A stretch of 64,000 nucleotides of DNA from Haloarcula ordinaria (GCF_029338275.1 NZ_CP119789.1:992001-1056000), one strand, 5' to 3'; positions 25,733 through 34,392 are shown, counted from the stretch's first letter. A program made the numbers and translations. Notes: generated by a model from the sequence alone, not told the origin.

Positions 25733-27046
25733 ATGTCTGACGACCAGCGCTCCGGGAGCGGCCTCTCTCGGCGCAACTACCTCCGCACCAGCGGTGCAGC
25801 CCTCGCCGCGGCGACGTCACTCGCAGGCTGTTCGGGCGGTAGCGCCGGTGGTGGCGATGGCGGCGACGGCGGATCGACTGGGTCCAGTGGAAGTGACGAA
25901 GACCCAATTACGGTCGGTGTCGTCGACGCACAGTCCGGCAACGCAGCGCTGACCGGCACTCCGAAAGTCCTCGCCAGCGAACTCGCGGTTTCGGAGATAA
26001 ACGACGAGGGAGGAATCATGGGCCGCGAAGTCGAGCTGCTCACACCCGACCCCGAATCCGACATCAACACCTTCCAGCAGCACGTCCGCCGGTTGATAAA
26101 CGAGGACGAGGCCGACGCCATCTGGTGTGGCATCCGAAGTTCAGTCCGCGAGGCCGTCCGTCCGATAATGGACCGGAACGAACAGCTGTACTTCTACACG
26201 ACCCAGTACGAGGGTGGTGTCTGCGACAAGTACACCTTCCCGATGGGAGCGACCGCACGGCAGCAGCTTAGACCGGTCATGGAGCATATGACCAATGAGT
26301 TCGGGTCGGACATCTACACAATCGCGGCAGACTACAACTTCGGTCAGCTGAGCGCCGATTGGGTCGAAATCCTGGCTGAGGACATGGGTGCGACCGTGAT
26401 CGGGGAGGAGTTCGTCCCGCTCTCGCAGAGTCAGTTCAGCTCCTCGATAAACAACATCCAGGAGGCCGACCCCGACTTCGTGATGTCGATTCTCGTCGGC
26501 GCGAACCACGCCTCCTTCTACGAGGAGCGGGCCGCCGCCGGGCTCGACGTCCCCATGGGCACCTCGACGGTCATGGCGCTCCCGTTCGAGCACATTCGAC
26601 TTGACCCGCCGGCCCTGCAGAACGTCCACGTCGGTGCAAACTACATGCAGGAGTTCGACACCGAGCGTAACAACGATTTCGTCGACCGGTACTACGAGAT
26701 GCATCCGGACGCCCGGTACCTCAACCAGAGTGCGCACAACAACTACTTCTCGATGCACTTGTACAAGAACGCCGTCGAGGAAGCTGGGACGACCAATCAG
26801 GACGAGGTCATCGCGACGCTTGAGGAAGGAATGGAGGTGGAGGCGCCTGAGGGCGACATCACCCTGAATGGCCCGACCCATCACATGTCACACCACATGC
26901 GAATCGCTCGCGCCGACGAGAACCACAACATCGAGGTCCTGAACGGCCAAGAAGGCGATCTCATCGAGCCCTCGTTCCTGCAGGACGTCGGCTGTGACCT
27001 GACCGAGGAAGTCGAGACGACCCAGTACACTCCGGCTGATCTCTAG
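25733..27046 (+). CDS. Second urea/amide-type ABC substrate-binding lipoprotein (UrtA paralogue)
   Basis: A 437-residue binding protein with a Tat signal (SRRNYLRTSGAALA), lipobox LAGC and a Gly/Ser/Asp-rich linker that is longer than in the first copy. The ligand-binding body is strongly similar to urtA, with shared LYFYTTQYEGGVCDKYTF and IYTIAADYNFGQLSADW stretches but different surrounding residues. It stands alone with its own A/T-rich promoter. It probably feeds UrtBC with a second ligand, perhaps biuret or a ureide. The ATG at 25733 is preferred to an in-frame GTG at 25718 because it gives a standard Tat signal. Confidence 0.85.
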   Translation: MSDDQRSGSGLSRRNYLRTSGAALAAATSLAGCSGGSAGGGDGGDGGSTGSSGSDEDPITVGVVDAQSGNAALTGTPKVLASELAVSEINDEGGIMGREVELLTPDPESDINTFQQHVRRLINEDEADAIWCGIRSSVREAVRPIMDRNEQLYFYTTQYEGGVCDKYTFPMGATARQQLRPVMEHMTNEFGSDIYTIAADYNFGQLSADWVEILAEDMGATVIGEEFVPLSQSQFSSSINNIQEADPDFVMSILVGANHASFYEERAAAGLDVPMGTSTVMALPFEHIRLDPPALQNVHVGANYMQEFDTERNNDFVDRYYEMHPDARYLNQSAHNNYFSMHLYKNAVEEAGTTNQDEVIATLEEGMEVEAPEGDITLNGPTHHMSHHMRIARADENHNIEVLNGQEGDLIEPSFLQDVGCDLTEEVETTQYTPADL

Positions 27047-27200
27047 ACACGGCGATTCAGACGCCTGACATCGCGCCCATCGACACGGAAATACGCCAAG
27101 TCGATTTTTCACTTTCGGTCGAAATCCGCAGTGGATCCCACACTCGTCCATCGGCTATCGGTTTCTCCGGACAAGTCGGGAAACCGGCCCGGCGAGCGGA

Positions 27201-28580
27201 CTACTGTTCCCAGTCCGGGATTTCCCGTTGGATGAACTCTCCGTGTCCTGACTCACCGACGACGTCCCCGTCGTCAGCGAGTAGTTCGCCGCGGACGTAC
27301 GTCTTCTCGACGTGTCCGACCTCTCGGCCCTCGTACACGGAGAAGTCTGCCATGGATTCGTTGTCCTCCGGCGTAATCGGCGACGTGTCGTCGGGGTCGA
27401 ACACGACGATGTCGGCGTCGGTCCCCGGTTCGAGGGTCCCCTTCTCTGGCATCCCGAATATCCGGGCGGGGTTCGACGCGAGTTTCGCGACCACGAACGA
27501 CGGGCTGAACCCGCGCTCTTCGACGGCCTCGTCGAAGAATACCGGGAGACTCCGCTGGAGCGAGTTCATCCCGAAGGTCCCCTCCCACCACGGGTCGACC
27601 TGCTTCTGGTCGCGGGTGTAGCCACAGTGGTCCGTGGAGACGACGTCGAGCGTTCCCTGGTCCAGATGCTCGAACATCGCCTCGTTGTCGTCGGGTTTCC
27701 GCAGCGGCGGCGCGGCCATGGGGAGCAATCCGACCTCGGAGAACAGCGAATCGTCGGCGACCGTGTACTGAGTACAGGTCTCGGCACGGACCCGGTCGTG
27801 GTAGTCGTCGCGGTGGTCCTCGATGACTTCCGCGGCTTTCCGACAGGTCGTGTGGATGCCGTAGTAGCGACAGCCGGCCTCCATCGCCATCGTGAGCGCG
27901 TCGTCCGCCGCCATCGCCTCGGCGTAGTCCGGACGGGACATGGGATAGTACTCCGGTTCGCCGTTCCCTTCCTGTTTGAACACCTCGGTGATGACTTCAC
28001 ACACCGACGAGTCCTCCGTGTGCAGGACGGCCACGAGGTCGTGACCGGCCGCCTCCTGGAGCACCTCGTTGATGAACCCGTTCGGGAGGCCGTGCTCGTA
28101 GGCGGTGAACATCTTTATCGACGTCACCCCCTCCTCGATTATCGCCGGCAGTTCGTCGAACACGGTCGGGTCTTCCCGTGTGATGGCCCCGTGGAGACTG
28201 TAGTCTATCAGGGACCCTTCGGCCTTCTCCTGCTTTCGCTCGATGCCCTCGAGGAGCGTACTCTCCTCTTCGAAGATGCTCGACTCGCTCACCCACGCTT
28301 GCCAGGCGAAGTCGACGAACGTCGTCGTCCCACCCAGCGCCGCAGCTCGTGAGGCGGTGTCGTATGTATCATTGCTGAACATGTCGTCCAGATGAACATG
28401 GACGTCAACTGCGCCCGGCATGACGAGTTTCCCCGCCGCATCGACTGTGTGCTCGGCGTCGGGGAGCTCGGACTGCTTCCCCACAGCCACAATCGTCCCT
28501 TCGTCCATCGCGATGCTTGCGTCGTACGTACCGTCCGGTTGGACCAGCGTCCCACCGGCGATTATCGTATCTACTGCCAC
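27201..28580 (-). CDS. Dihydropyrimidinase/hydantoinase-family cyclic amidohydrolase
   Basis: A 459-residue amidohydrolase. Metal ligands are visible as the HVHLD pair (near residue 60), the carbamylated lysine in TSIKMFTAYEHG, histidines in AVLHTEDSS and YGIHTTCRK, and the Asp in VVSTDHCGYTRDQK. The LEPGTDADIVVFDPD turn closes the fold. The family opens cyclic ureides (dihydropyrimidines, hydantoins, allantoin) to N-carbamoyl acids. The start is GTG. A strong TATA-like TTTATATTAATAT about 20-30 bases upstream suggests a leaderless message. It faces the second binding protein and neighbours a cysteine hydrolase that could act on a carbamoyl product. Confidence 0.85.
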   Translation of the reverse strand: MAVDTIIAGGTLVQPDGTYDASIAMDEGTIVAVGKQSELPDAEHTVDAAGKLVMPGAVDVHVHLDDMFSNDTYDTASRAAALGGTTTFVDFAWQAWVSESSIFEEESTLLEGIERKQEKAEGSLIDYSLHGAITREDPTVFDELPAIIEEGVTSIKMFTAYEHGLPNGFINEVLQEAAGHDLVAVLHTEDSSVCEVITEVFKQEGNGEPEYYPMSRPDYAEAMAADDALTMAMEAGCRYYGIHTTCRKAAEVIEDHRDDYHDRVRAETCTQYTVADDSLFSEVGLLPMAAPPLRKPDDNEAMFEHLDQGTLDVVSTDHCGYTRDQKQVDPWWEGTFGMNSLQRSLPVFFDEAVEERGFSPSFVVAKLASNPARIFGMPEKGTLEPGTDADIVVFDPDDTSPITPEDNESMADFSVYEGREVGHVEKTYVRGELLADDGDVVGESGHGEFIQREIPDWEQ

Positions 28581-28736
28581 ACGATGAGAACGCGATATTA
28601 ATATAAAATGGCTTTTGATTACGCAAATAATGGTATTACAGATTCAGAACTGAACAAAGAATGGTTAAACTCGAGATAGAAATTGAATTTAACAATCATC
28701 GCGAAGCGCCCACTCCCGTCGATCGATGTCGGTGTA

Positions 28737-29582
28737 CTAGTCTCCCTTCGACTCGACCGCCTCGATGAACCGCTCGGAGTCGGATACCCATCCGAAGACG
28801 CCACCTTGCATCTTGATCTGCTTGATGGCGGCCTCACGGTTTCCGACGTCGGTCGCGCCGGTCGCATCTTTCAGTAGGATGCACCAGTAGCCGCGGTCGT
28901 TGGCCTCTCGCATAATCGTATGGACGCAGACGTCCGTCGTAATCCCCGCGATGACAAGGTACGAGGTGCCCTGCCGGTTTAGAATCATCTCGATGTTCGT
29001 GTTTCCGAACGCACCCTTCGTTGGTTTGTCCACGACTGGCTCGCCCGACACTGGCGCCAGCTCGTCGATGATGTCCCAATTCTCGTTCCCACGGGTGAGC
29101 AGCGGCCCCATGCCATCGGGTGGCGTTTCGCCGATTCCGACACCGTCACCCGCGGCCTTGCTTCGGACCAGCTTGTTGAACGGCGCATCCGCGAGGTCAG
29201 GTTGGTGTCCTTCCCGTGTGTGGACGACGTCGACGTCGGTTTTTCTGACCGTCTCGAGCACGTCTGCGATGGGCTCGACGGCCCGACGTGTCAGCGACAG
29301 GTCGTACCCCATCGCATCCACGTAGCCGTCGGGTCCACAGAAGTCGGTCTGCATGTCGACCGAGAGGAACGCGGTCCGACCCGAGTCGAGCTCGACGAAG
29401 GCGGTGTCGCCGAAGTCGGGGCAATCTTCCACTTCGACCTCGAACAGGTCCCCCTTCGGTGGCCCGTAGAGCCACTCGGGATACCGGAAGACGTCGGTCT
29501 CCTGGAACTCCTCGTACGCCTCCTGCACCCGCTCCAGATACGCTTCCCGCCCGTGCTCCGAAATGTAACTACTCTTGCTCAT
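28737..29582 (-). CDS. Isochorismatase-family cysteine hydrolase, biuret hydrolase (BiuH)-like
   Basis: A 281-residue hydrolase from the ATG at 29582 (an ATG at 29600 is in frame). The triad of the cysteine hydrolase family is present: Asp in LSVDMQTDFCGPDGYVD, Lys in VVDKPTKGAFGNTN and nucleophile Cys in IAGITTDVCVHTIMREAN. The whole middle (MGYDLSL, HTREGHQPDL, LLTRGNENWDII, IKMQGGVFGWVS) closely follows biuret amidohydrolase of Rhizobium as I recall it. About 60 N-terminal residues are extra. It would convert biuret to allophanate and ammonia. An N-carbamoylsarcosine or ureidoacrylate hydrolase remains possible, especially beside a hydantoinase. Confidence 0.78.
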   Translation of the reverse strand: MSKSSYISEHGREAYLERVQEAYEEFQETDVFRYPEWLYGPPKGDLFEVEVEDCPDFGDTAFVELDSGRTAFLSVDMQTDFCGPDGYVDAMGYDLSLTRRAVEPIADVLETVRKTDVDVVHTREGHQPDLADAPFNKLVRSKAAGDGVGIGETPPDGMGPLLTRGNENWDIIDELAPVSGEPVVDKPTKGAFGNTNIEMILNRQGTSYLVIAGITTDVCVHTIMREANDRGYWCILLKDATGATDVGNREAAIKQIKMQGGVFGWVSDSERFIEAVESKGD

Positions 29583-29615
29583 GAGTGGTGCTGTGTACAT
29601 TTACCGACTCAAGCG

Positions 29616-29622
29616 TATTAAT
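29616..29622 (-). promoter_or_regulatory. TATA-like box of the biuret-hydrolase-like gene
   Basis: TATTAAT on the plus strand (ATTAATA on the minus strand) lies 34-40 bases before the ATG at 29582 and only 16-22 before the one at 29600. With normal archaeal spacing this favours the start at 29582. Confidence 0.45.
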
Positions 29623-29716
29623 CCTGGTCTCATAGACAGAAATTACGCATATTCCTCTACCTACGTAAACAAATGGTCTCCTGGCTAGGGGCCGGCCCCG
29701 CCAGCCTGTCGCGCCG

Positions 29717-31171
29717 TCAACGCAGTTCGTCGTACGTGTCGTGCCACGGCTTGATTCGCTCGAACGCTCCGCTGGCCGCCAGGACTCGCTGGTCGGCGAA
29801 CCGCGGCCCGACGATTTGCATCCCGACCGGGAGCCCGCCTCGGGTGACCCCAGCCGGGACCGAAGCCGCCGGGTGCCCCGTCAAGTTAAACAACCAGGTC
29901 AGGGCCCACTCGAGCACCGGGTCGACGGACTCGCCCTCGACTTCTTCGGGCCCCCACTTCCCGTGCTCGAACGGGGGGACAGCGATTGTCGGGAGCAGTA
30001 GCAGGTCGTACTCCGCGAACAGCGACTGGAACGCTTCGAAAACCTCCGTCCGGACCACGTCTGTCCGTCGGTACTCGACGGCACCGAGTTCCATCGCCGC
30101 CTCGGCGTCGGCGACGTTCTGGGCGTCCAGCGCTTCGCGGTGCTCGCCCAGGAGGTCCGTGCCGTCCTGTTTCATGTGCTCCAGTGCCTCTGCAAGTACG
30201 ACCGAGAATCCGGTCTTCCAGCAGCGGTACATTTCCGTCCGCGAACGGGGTAGCTCCGGGTCAACTTCTACGAACTCCGCCGGTCCGGACTTGAACGCGT
30301 CGACCGCCTCGTGGAACCGTCGGCGGACACGCTCGTCGACTGGGAAGGTCCCACCGAGGTCCACCGAGTAGGCGATAGTCATATCCGAGATGGGGCGACG
30401 GGTCGCCGCCACGAAGTCGCTCTCGCCGGTCTCGACGGTGAACGGGTCAGACGGGTGGTATCCCGACAGCACGTCGAGAACCATCGCGGCGCCCTCGACG
30501 GTCCGCGTTAACGCGCCCCGTCCGCGCATCGGCGTGTGATGCGCGAAGCCGTCGGGGCGGAGTGGAATCGGGACACGCCCGAAGGACGGCTTCATGCCGA
30601 AGACGCCACACGCACTCGCCGGGATACGGAGGGAGCCACCGCCGTCGGTCCCGAGTCCGATAGGGGCCATCCCGTCACCGGCGGCCGCGGCGCTCCCGCC
30701 AGAGGACCCACCGGCCATCCGCGTCCGGTCGAACGGTGTCCCGGTCGCTCCGAACAGGTCGTTGTCTGTGACCCCCTTCGTCGCGAACTCCGGGGTGTTC
30801 GTCTTCCCGATGACGACGGCACCGGCCTCCCGTAGCTGGCGAACTGTCAGGTCGTCCTCTTCGGCGACGTTTTCAGAGAGCGGGACACACCCGTTGGTAA
30901 ACCGTTTGCCGCCGACTGCGTAGTTGTCCTTCACCGCTACCGGTAGGCCATGGAGCGGCCCGAGCTCCTCACCCTCACGGCGTGCCCGGTCAGCCTCCCG
31001 GGCGGCCGCCAACGCATCCCTCTCGAACACCTCCACGAAGGCGTTCGTCCGCTCGTCCCTGTCCTCGATACGTTCGAGATGGGCTTCGACGACGTCCACA
31101 GCGGAGACGGTGTCACGCCGCATCTCCAGTGCGAGCTCCGGGACTGAACGGAAACAGAGTGGGTCTGTCAC
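29717..31171 (-). CDS. Amidase-signature family hydrolase
   Basis: A 484-residue amidase. Catalytic Lys is in GLPVAVKDNYAVGGKRFTNG, the serines in MAGGSSGGSAAAAGDGMAPIG and TDGGGSLRIPASACG, and the glycine-rich loop is complete. Compared with the two amidases of the Urt operon it is a third, clearly different, paralogue closer to general aliphatic or aryl amidases. It starts with GTG. It lies behind the biuret-hydrolase-like gene on the same strand, separated by about 130 bases, and probably serves amide nitrogen use. Exact substrate unknown. Confidence 0.8.
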   Translation of the reverse strand: MTDPLCFRSVPELALEMRRDTVSAVDVVEAHLERIEDRDERTNAFVEVFERDALAAAREADRARREGEELGPLHGLPVAVKDNYAVGGKRFTNGCVPLSENVAEEDDLTVRQLREAGAVVIGKTNTPEFATKGVTDNDLFGATGTPFDRTRMAGGSSGGSAAAAGDGMAPIGLGTDGGGSLRIPASACGVFGMKPSFGRVPIPLRPDGFAHHTPMRGRGALTRTVEGAAMVLDVLSGYHPSDPFTVETGESDFVAATRRPISDMTIAYSVDLGGTFPVDERVRRRFHEAVDAFKSGPAEFVEVDPELPRSRTEMYRCWKTGFSVVLAEALEHMKQDGTDLLGEHREALDAQNVADAEAAMELGAVEYRRTDVVRTEVFEAFQSLFAEYDLLLLPTIAVPPFEHGKWGPEEVEGESVDPVLEWALTWLFNLTGHPAASVPAGVTRGGLPVGMQIVGPRFADQRVLAASGAFERIKPWHDTYDELR

Positions 31172-31343
31172 ACGTTACCGAGGATATCCGTCGTAGTTAA
31201 CGTTGGGTCACGCGCAACTCTTTCCTCCCACCGCCTCTGTTCGGTGTTCAGTCACTGCGGATTCCGTCTGCGCGACCAGCGGGGGGCTCACGACACCGGC
31301 AATCCCCCTCACCTACCGGGCGCACACACGGGAGACACGCCGG

Positions 31344-32159
31344 TCACTCCTCTGCCGCATCGATGACCTCGTAGTTGATGTTCTGGTCGCCGAGCGTGTC
31401 CGTGTGACTCGACACGTGGTCCGCTGCGGCCAGCAGGAGCACGTCGAGCCCCTTCGTCGCTGCTTCCTGGACTGCCGTGGCGCTCCCGAACCGGATGTCT
31501 ACCTCGACAGCCGCGCCGGTGGCCGCAGCGAGGGCTTCGACGCCGGCGACCGCGACGAGGTCGTGGGACTCGGCCAGCGCGGCGACCCGCTCGGGGTCGA
31601 CCGCGCTGCTGCCGCCGTCCTGCACCTTCGGGATGGAGACGACCGTCACGTCTCCGAGTTCGTAGTCGACGACGCCCTCGACGTTCGTGACGCCGACGTC
31701 GGTGCCGGCGACCCCGTCCGTGACTGCAACTGCAGTTGCACTCCCCGTCGCGCCGGCCATCGCACGGAGGGTCCCGTCTTGCATGGTCAGCGACACGGTC
31801 TCGCCCTCGCTGATGTCCGTCGTCGCGAGCACCGTCTCGACGTCGACCTGCCCGACGACGTCTTCCGAGACGTGCTCGACGAAGCTCCGGAGGCGGTCGG
31901 TCTGTGAGATGAGCCAGTCGACGCCCTCCTTGGTCACCTCGTAGCGACCGCGGCCCTGCTTGTCGACGTGCTCCAGCTCGACCAGGTCCTGCAGGTAGTT
32001 GCTCACGGCCTGTGACGTGATGCCGATCTCGTCGGCGATCTCCCGCTGACTCACCGCTGGTTGTCGTTCGGCAATCTCGACCAGAATCTGGTATCTGGTG
32101 GCGTCCCGCTTGCTCCGGAGGACGCCGTAGTCGTCCTGGTCGGTGGGCGACGTGGTCAT
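31344..32159 (-). CDS. Winged-helix (MarR-like) transcription regulator with C-terminal sensory domain
   Basis: A 271-residue regulator. Residues 15-85 form a winged helix (YQILVEIAERQPAVSQREIADEIGITSQAVSNYLQDLVELEHVD) with a QAVSNYL recognition helix. The remaining part alternates beta and alpha (VEGVVDYELGDVTVVSIPKV, DLVAVAGVEALAAATGAAVE) and looks like a ligand-binding domain of a haloarchaea-specific type. Its place at the end of the urea/biuret block makes it a candidate regulator of these genes. It starts at the ATG at 32159; an in-frame start three codons earlier is possible. Confidence 0.75.
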   Translation of the reverse strand: MTTSPTDQDDYGVLRSKRDATRYQILVEIAERQPAVSQREIADEIGITSQAVSNYLQDLVELEHVDKQGRGRYEVTKEGVDWLISQTDRLRSFVEHVSEDVVGQVDVETVLATTDISEGETVSLTMQDGTLRAMAGATGSATAVAVTDGVAGTDVGVTNVEGVVDYELGDVTVVSIPKVQDGGSSAVDPERVAALAESHDLVAVAGVEALAAATGAAVEVDIRFGSATAVQEAATKGLDVLLLAAADHVSSHTDTLGDQNINYEVIDAAEE

Positions 32160-32431
32160 TGTCCACACTCCGTCTCTGAGGCTAAAATAGTTTGTTCCTA
32201 CTGCGACCAGAGTTTACCCGTACGCGGTATCTGCCGCCGAGAAGGCAATCTGGATTGTCTTGGAACAACACTCGTTGTTCTACAGCCCACTTGAGTTGGT
32301 CCCGTGCTGGCACACGGTCCGCTTGGAGCGTCTGGACTGCCCGAGAACACGCGTCACGCACTCCCTCCAAACCTGTCGCGTCTCGGCTCCGCGCCAGCCG
32401 GCCCGTTACCGTTCGCTCGCCGGTTCGGGCC

Positions 32432-32653
32432 TCACGCGGTCGTCGCCTGCTGATTGATCCCTGCCTCGCCGCCGAGTCGCCGTTCTATCAGGGCGAACAT
32501 CGTGTCCATCGTAATCGCCAGGAGTGCGCCGGGAATCGCGCTGGCGAGGACCTTCTCCATCTGGAAGAGGTTGATGCCGCCGATGACCCAAACGCCGGGG
32601 CCACCGCCCCCGATGAAGTCGGCGACGGTCACCGAACCGGTCGAGGCCGACAC
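32432..32653 (-). pseudogene. Remnant of an osmoprotectant-type ABC permease (C-terminal end)
   Basis: A 73-codon ORF whose body (VTVADFIGGGGPG...VLASAIPGALLAITMDTMFALIERRL) matches the last part of OpuAB/OpuCB or ProW-type betaine permeases, where a FIGAGGLG loop is followed by an alanine-rich final helix and an ERRL end. The full protein is about 210-220 residues; the upstream DNA does not continue the domain in any frame that I can follow. It is thus a decayed gene, left of the integrase. It may mark earlier insertions at the same locus. Confidence 0.6.
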
Positions 32654-32845
32654 CCTCGCCGCTGCCCGGGAGCGGAGTCCCGTTCGGGAGACCCGCCGCG
32701 AGCGGTAATCGTCGAGCGCTGGATGGCACTGCTGGATTTCGAACCGGCTGTAGACGCACCGTGCTCACGGCTTCGCCGTCCGCACCGTCGTTCTCTCTTA
32801 CTCGAACCAGGCACCGTTCGTCTGCTGGGGATTCAACCCCGCACG

Positions 32846-33064
32846 CTACTCCCGGGGCTCGTGTCCGGCCGGGCCGCCGGCCTCGAGGTACTCTGAGAGC
32901 CACCCGAGATTCGTGTCGTCCGTCGCGGGGCCACCCTCCATGGCCTCGATGAGCTCGTCCGAGGCCATCACCGTCGCGTAGAGGTCACAGACCAGTTGCT
33001 TCAGTACGTCCGGGTCGTCGGGCAGGTCTTCCGGGTCGAGCTCCGCCGGGAGTTCGTCGCTCAT
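32846..33064 (-). CDS. Small acidic hypothetical protein
   Basis: A 72-residue acidic protein (MSDELPAELDPEDLPDDPD...) with a short helical stretch VLKQLVCDLYATVMASDELIEAME and a Gly/Glu-rich tail. The composition is typical of real haloarchaeal proteins and the start ATG at 33064 is clean. The open frame runs further upstream, but that part is not acidic. No known family. It is the last gene left of the integrase island. Confidence 0.5.
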   Translation of the reverse strand: MSDELPAELDPEDLPDDPDVLKQLVCDLYATVMASDELIEAMEGGPATDDTNLGWLSEYLEAGGPAGHEPRE

Positions 33065-33188
33065 AGTCTGGAGACGGATGGACGGACGAAAAAGGTGGCG
33101 TCGACCATGGTGGGTGTCGTCGCTCGTGGTCACACGGGTGGTCCAGAAGGCGAACGACCCGTCAGTCACAACTCGACCGGGGAGTGGA

Positions 33189-33202
33189 TGGGCCCTGCCG
33201 GA
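33189..33202. repeat. Direct repeat copy 1, candidate attachment core
   Basis: TGGGCCCTGCCGGA, identical to 33295-33308. On the minus strand it reads TCCGGCAGGGCCCA, which has the form of a tRNA 3' end (T-stem strand CCGGC, acceptor AGGGCCC, discriminator A). It is likely an att core at the left island border. Confidence 0.5.
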
Positions 33203-33294
33203 CTATGAACCGACTGCAGACTCGCTTCGCTCGCCTGCCGGGGTTCGAATCCTTCGGGGTACTTGTCACTGCTCACTATCGTTCACAGGGCAAG

Positions 33295-33308
33295 TGGGCC
33301 CTGCCGGA
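33295..33308. repeat. Direct repeat copy 2, candidate attachment core
   Basis: The second exact copy of TGGGCCCTGCCGGA, about 80 bases before the integrase ATG. Two copies so close together suggest two successive insertions or a removed small element between them. Confidence 0.5.
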
Positions 33309-33390
33309 AATCATTCCGCCACTGAACGCTTCTGCCACCCCCACGCAGTCTGGTGATTTCCCGCCGTCCGGGATTCGGGAAATCCACCCT

Positions 33391-34392
33391 ATGACAACCA
33401 ACGATCCAAGCGATCTCGAACCGATCAAACCGGAGCGCGCGCAAGAACTGTACCTCGACCACAAGGCGAGTGAGTGCCGAGAGGTCACGATCCAGAGTCA
33501 CAAGTACCGGACGAACCACTTTGTGAGGTGGTGCAAGGAGAATGGCATCGACAATCTGAACGAGGTAAGTGGCCGGGATCTTCACGAGTTCCGTCTCTGG
33601 CGTGAGGAGGATGGAGATCTAAACAAGGTTTCTCTGGAGACACAGATGTGTACGCTTCGAGTCTTCCTGAAATACTGCGGCTCAATCGAAGCTGTCACTC
33701 CCAATCTCTACGACAAACTCCTTATCCCGCAGTTGAGCCGGGAAGAAGGGCAGCAAGATACAATGTTAGAGCCTGACCGCGCTGAAGAGATTCTTAGCCA
33801 CCTTTCGCGGTACCACTATGCCTCGAAGGAACACGTGTTGTTCGCGTTGCTGTGGGAAACGGGTATGCGAATTGGTGCTGCACGGTCATTAGACGTCCGT
33901 GATGTCGAGAGTGAGGATGAGTGTCTCGACTTAGTCCATCGGCCTGAGACGGAAACAAATCTCAAGAATGGGCAGGGTGGCGAACGGCTTGTCGCTGTCT
34001 CTCGGGAGCTTCTTGAGCTTTTAGAGAATTATATCGAGGACACCCGAATCGAGATAACTGATGACCATGATCGAAGTCCGTTGCTGTCGACGCACCGAGG
34101 ACGAATCAGTAGGCCATCGATGCGCCGAATCGTCTACACCCTCACAGCACCATGTTACCTCGACAAATCGTGCCCGGACTGCAACGATGGGTCGACAAAG
34201 AAATGTCCAGAAGCGGTCAATCCCCACGCGATCCGACGTGGCAGTATCACGCACTTTCTGACCCGAGATGTTCCAGTTGAAATAGTGAGTGATCGAATGG
34301 ATGTGAGCCGTAAGGTAATTGATAAGCACTACGACCAGAGGTCAGAGGAGGTGAAAGTTGAACAGCGGCGGCGATATCTCGATAATATATAA
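33391..34392 (+). CDS. Tyrosine recombinase/integrase
   Basis: A 333-residue XerC/D-type integrase. The N-terminal core-binding (SAM-like) domain covers about residues 15-110 and the catalytic domain follows. Catalytic residues are the Arg in WETGMRIGAARSLD, the His-x-x-Arg in NPHAIRRGSITHFL and the Tyr in KVIDKHYDQRSEE. A CxxC segment (KSCPDC...KKCPE) before the His-Arg box is a haloarchaeal feature. The ATG at 33391 begins MTTNDPSDLEP; the longer frame back to 33184 runs through the att-like repeats and is rejected. It probably inserted the island into a tRNA gene. Confidence 0.85.
   Translation: MTTNDPSDLEPIKPERAQELYLDHKASECREVTIQSHKYRTNHFVRWCKENGIDNLNEVSGRDLHEFRLWREEDGDLNKVSLETQMCTLRVFLKYCGSIEAVTPNLYDKLLIPQLSREEGQQDTMLEPDRAEEILSHLSRYHYASKEHVLFALLWETGMRIGAARSLDVRDVESEDECLDLVHRPETETNLKNGQGGERLVAVSRELLELLENYIEDTRIEITDDHDRSPLLSTHRGRISRPSMRRIVYTLTAPCYLDKSCPDCNDGSTKKCPEAVNPHAIRRGSITHFLTRDVPVEIVSDRMDVSRKVIDKHYDQRSEEVKVEQRRRYLDNI

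Larger units (their letters stand above)
33065..33390. other. Island left boundary region
   Basis: 326 bases without a convincing gene. They contain two copies of TGGGCCCTGCCGGA 106 bases apart, a T-arm-like GGGGTTCGAATCC at 33240-33252, and a CTCGCTTCGCTCG hairpin-like stretch at 33221-33233. These resemble tRNA parts out of order and support an integration site. The integrase frame is open back to 33184 but reads through these repeats. Confidence 0.5.

Noticed and set aside
33189-33308. A complete tRNA gene at the integrase border
   Set aside because: T-arm-like and acceptor-like pieces are present, but no D-arm or anticodon arm of normal layout can be folded on either strand; only fragments are supported.
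33184-33390. Extended N-terminus of the integrase in the same frame
   Set aside because: It reads through the att-like repeats and tRNA-like parts; the ATG at 33391 gives a normal integrase start.
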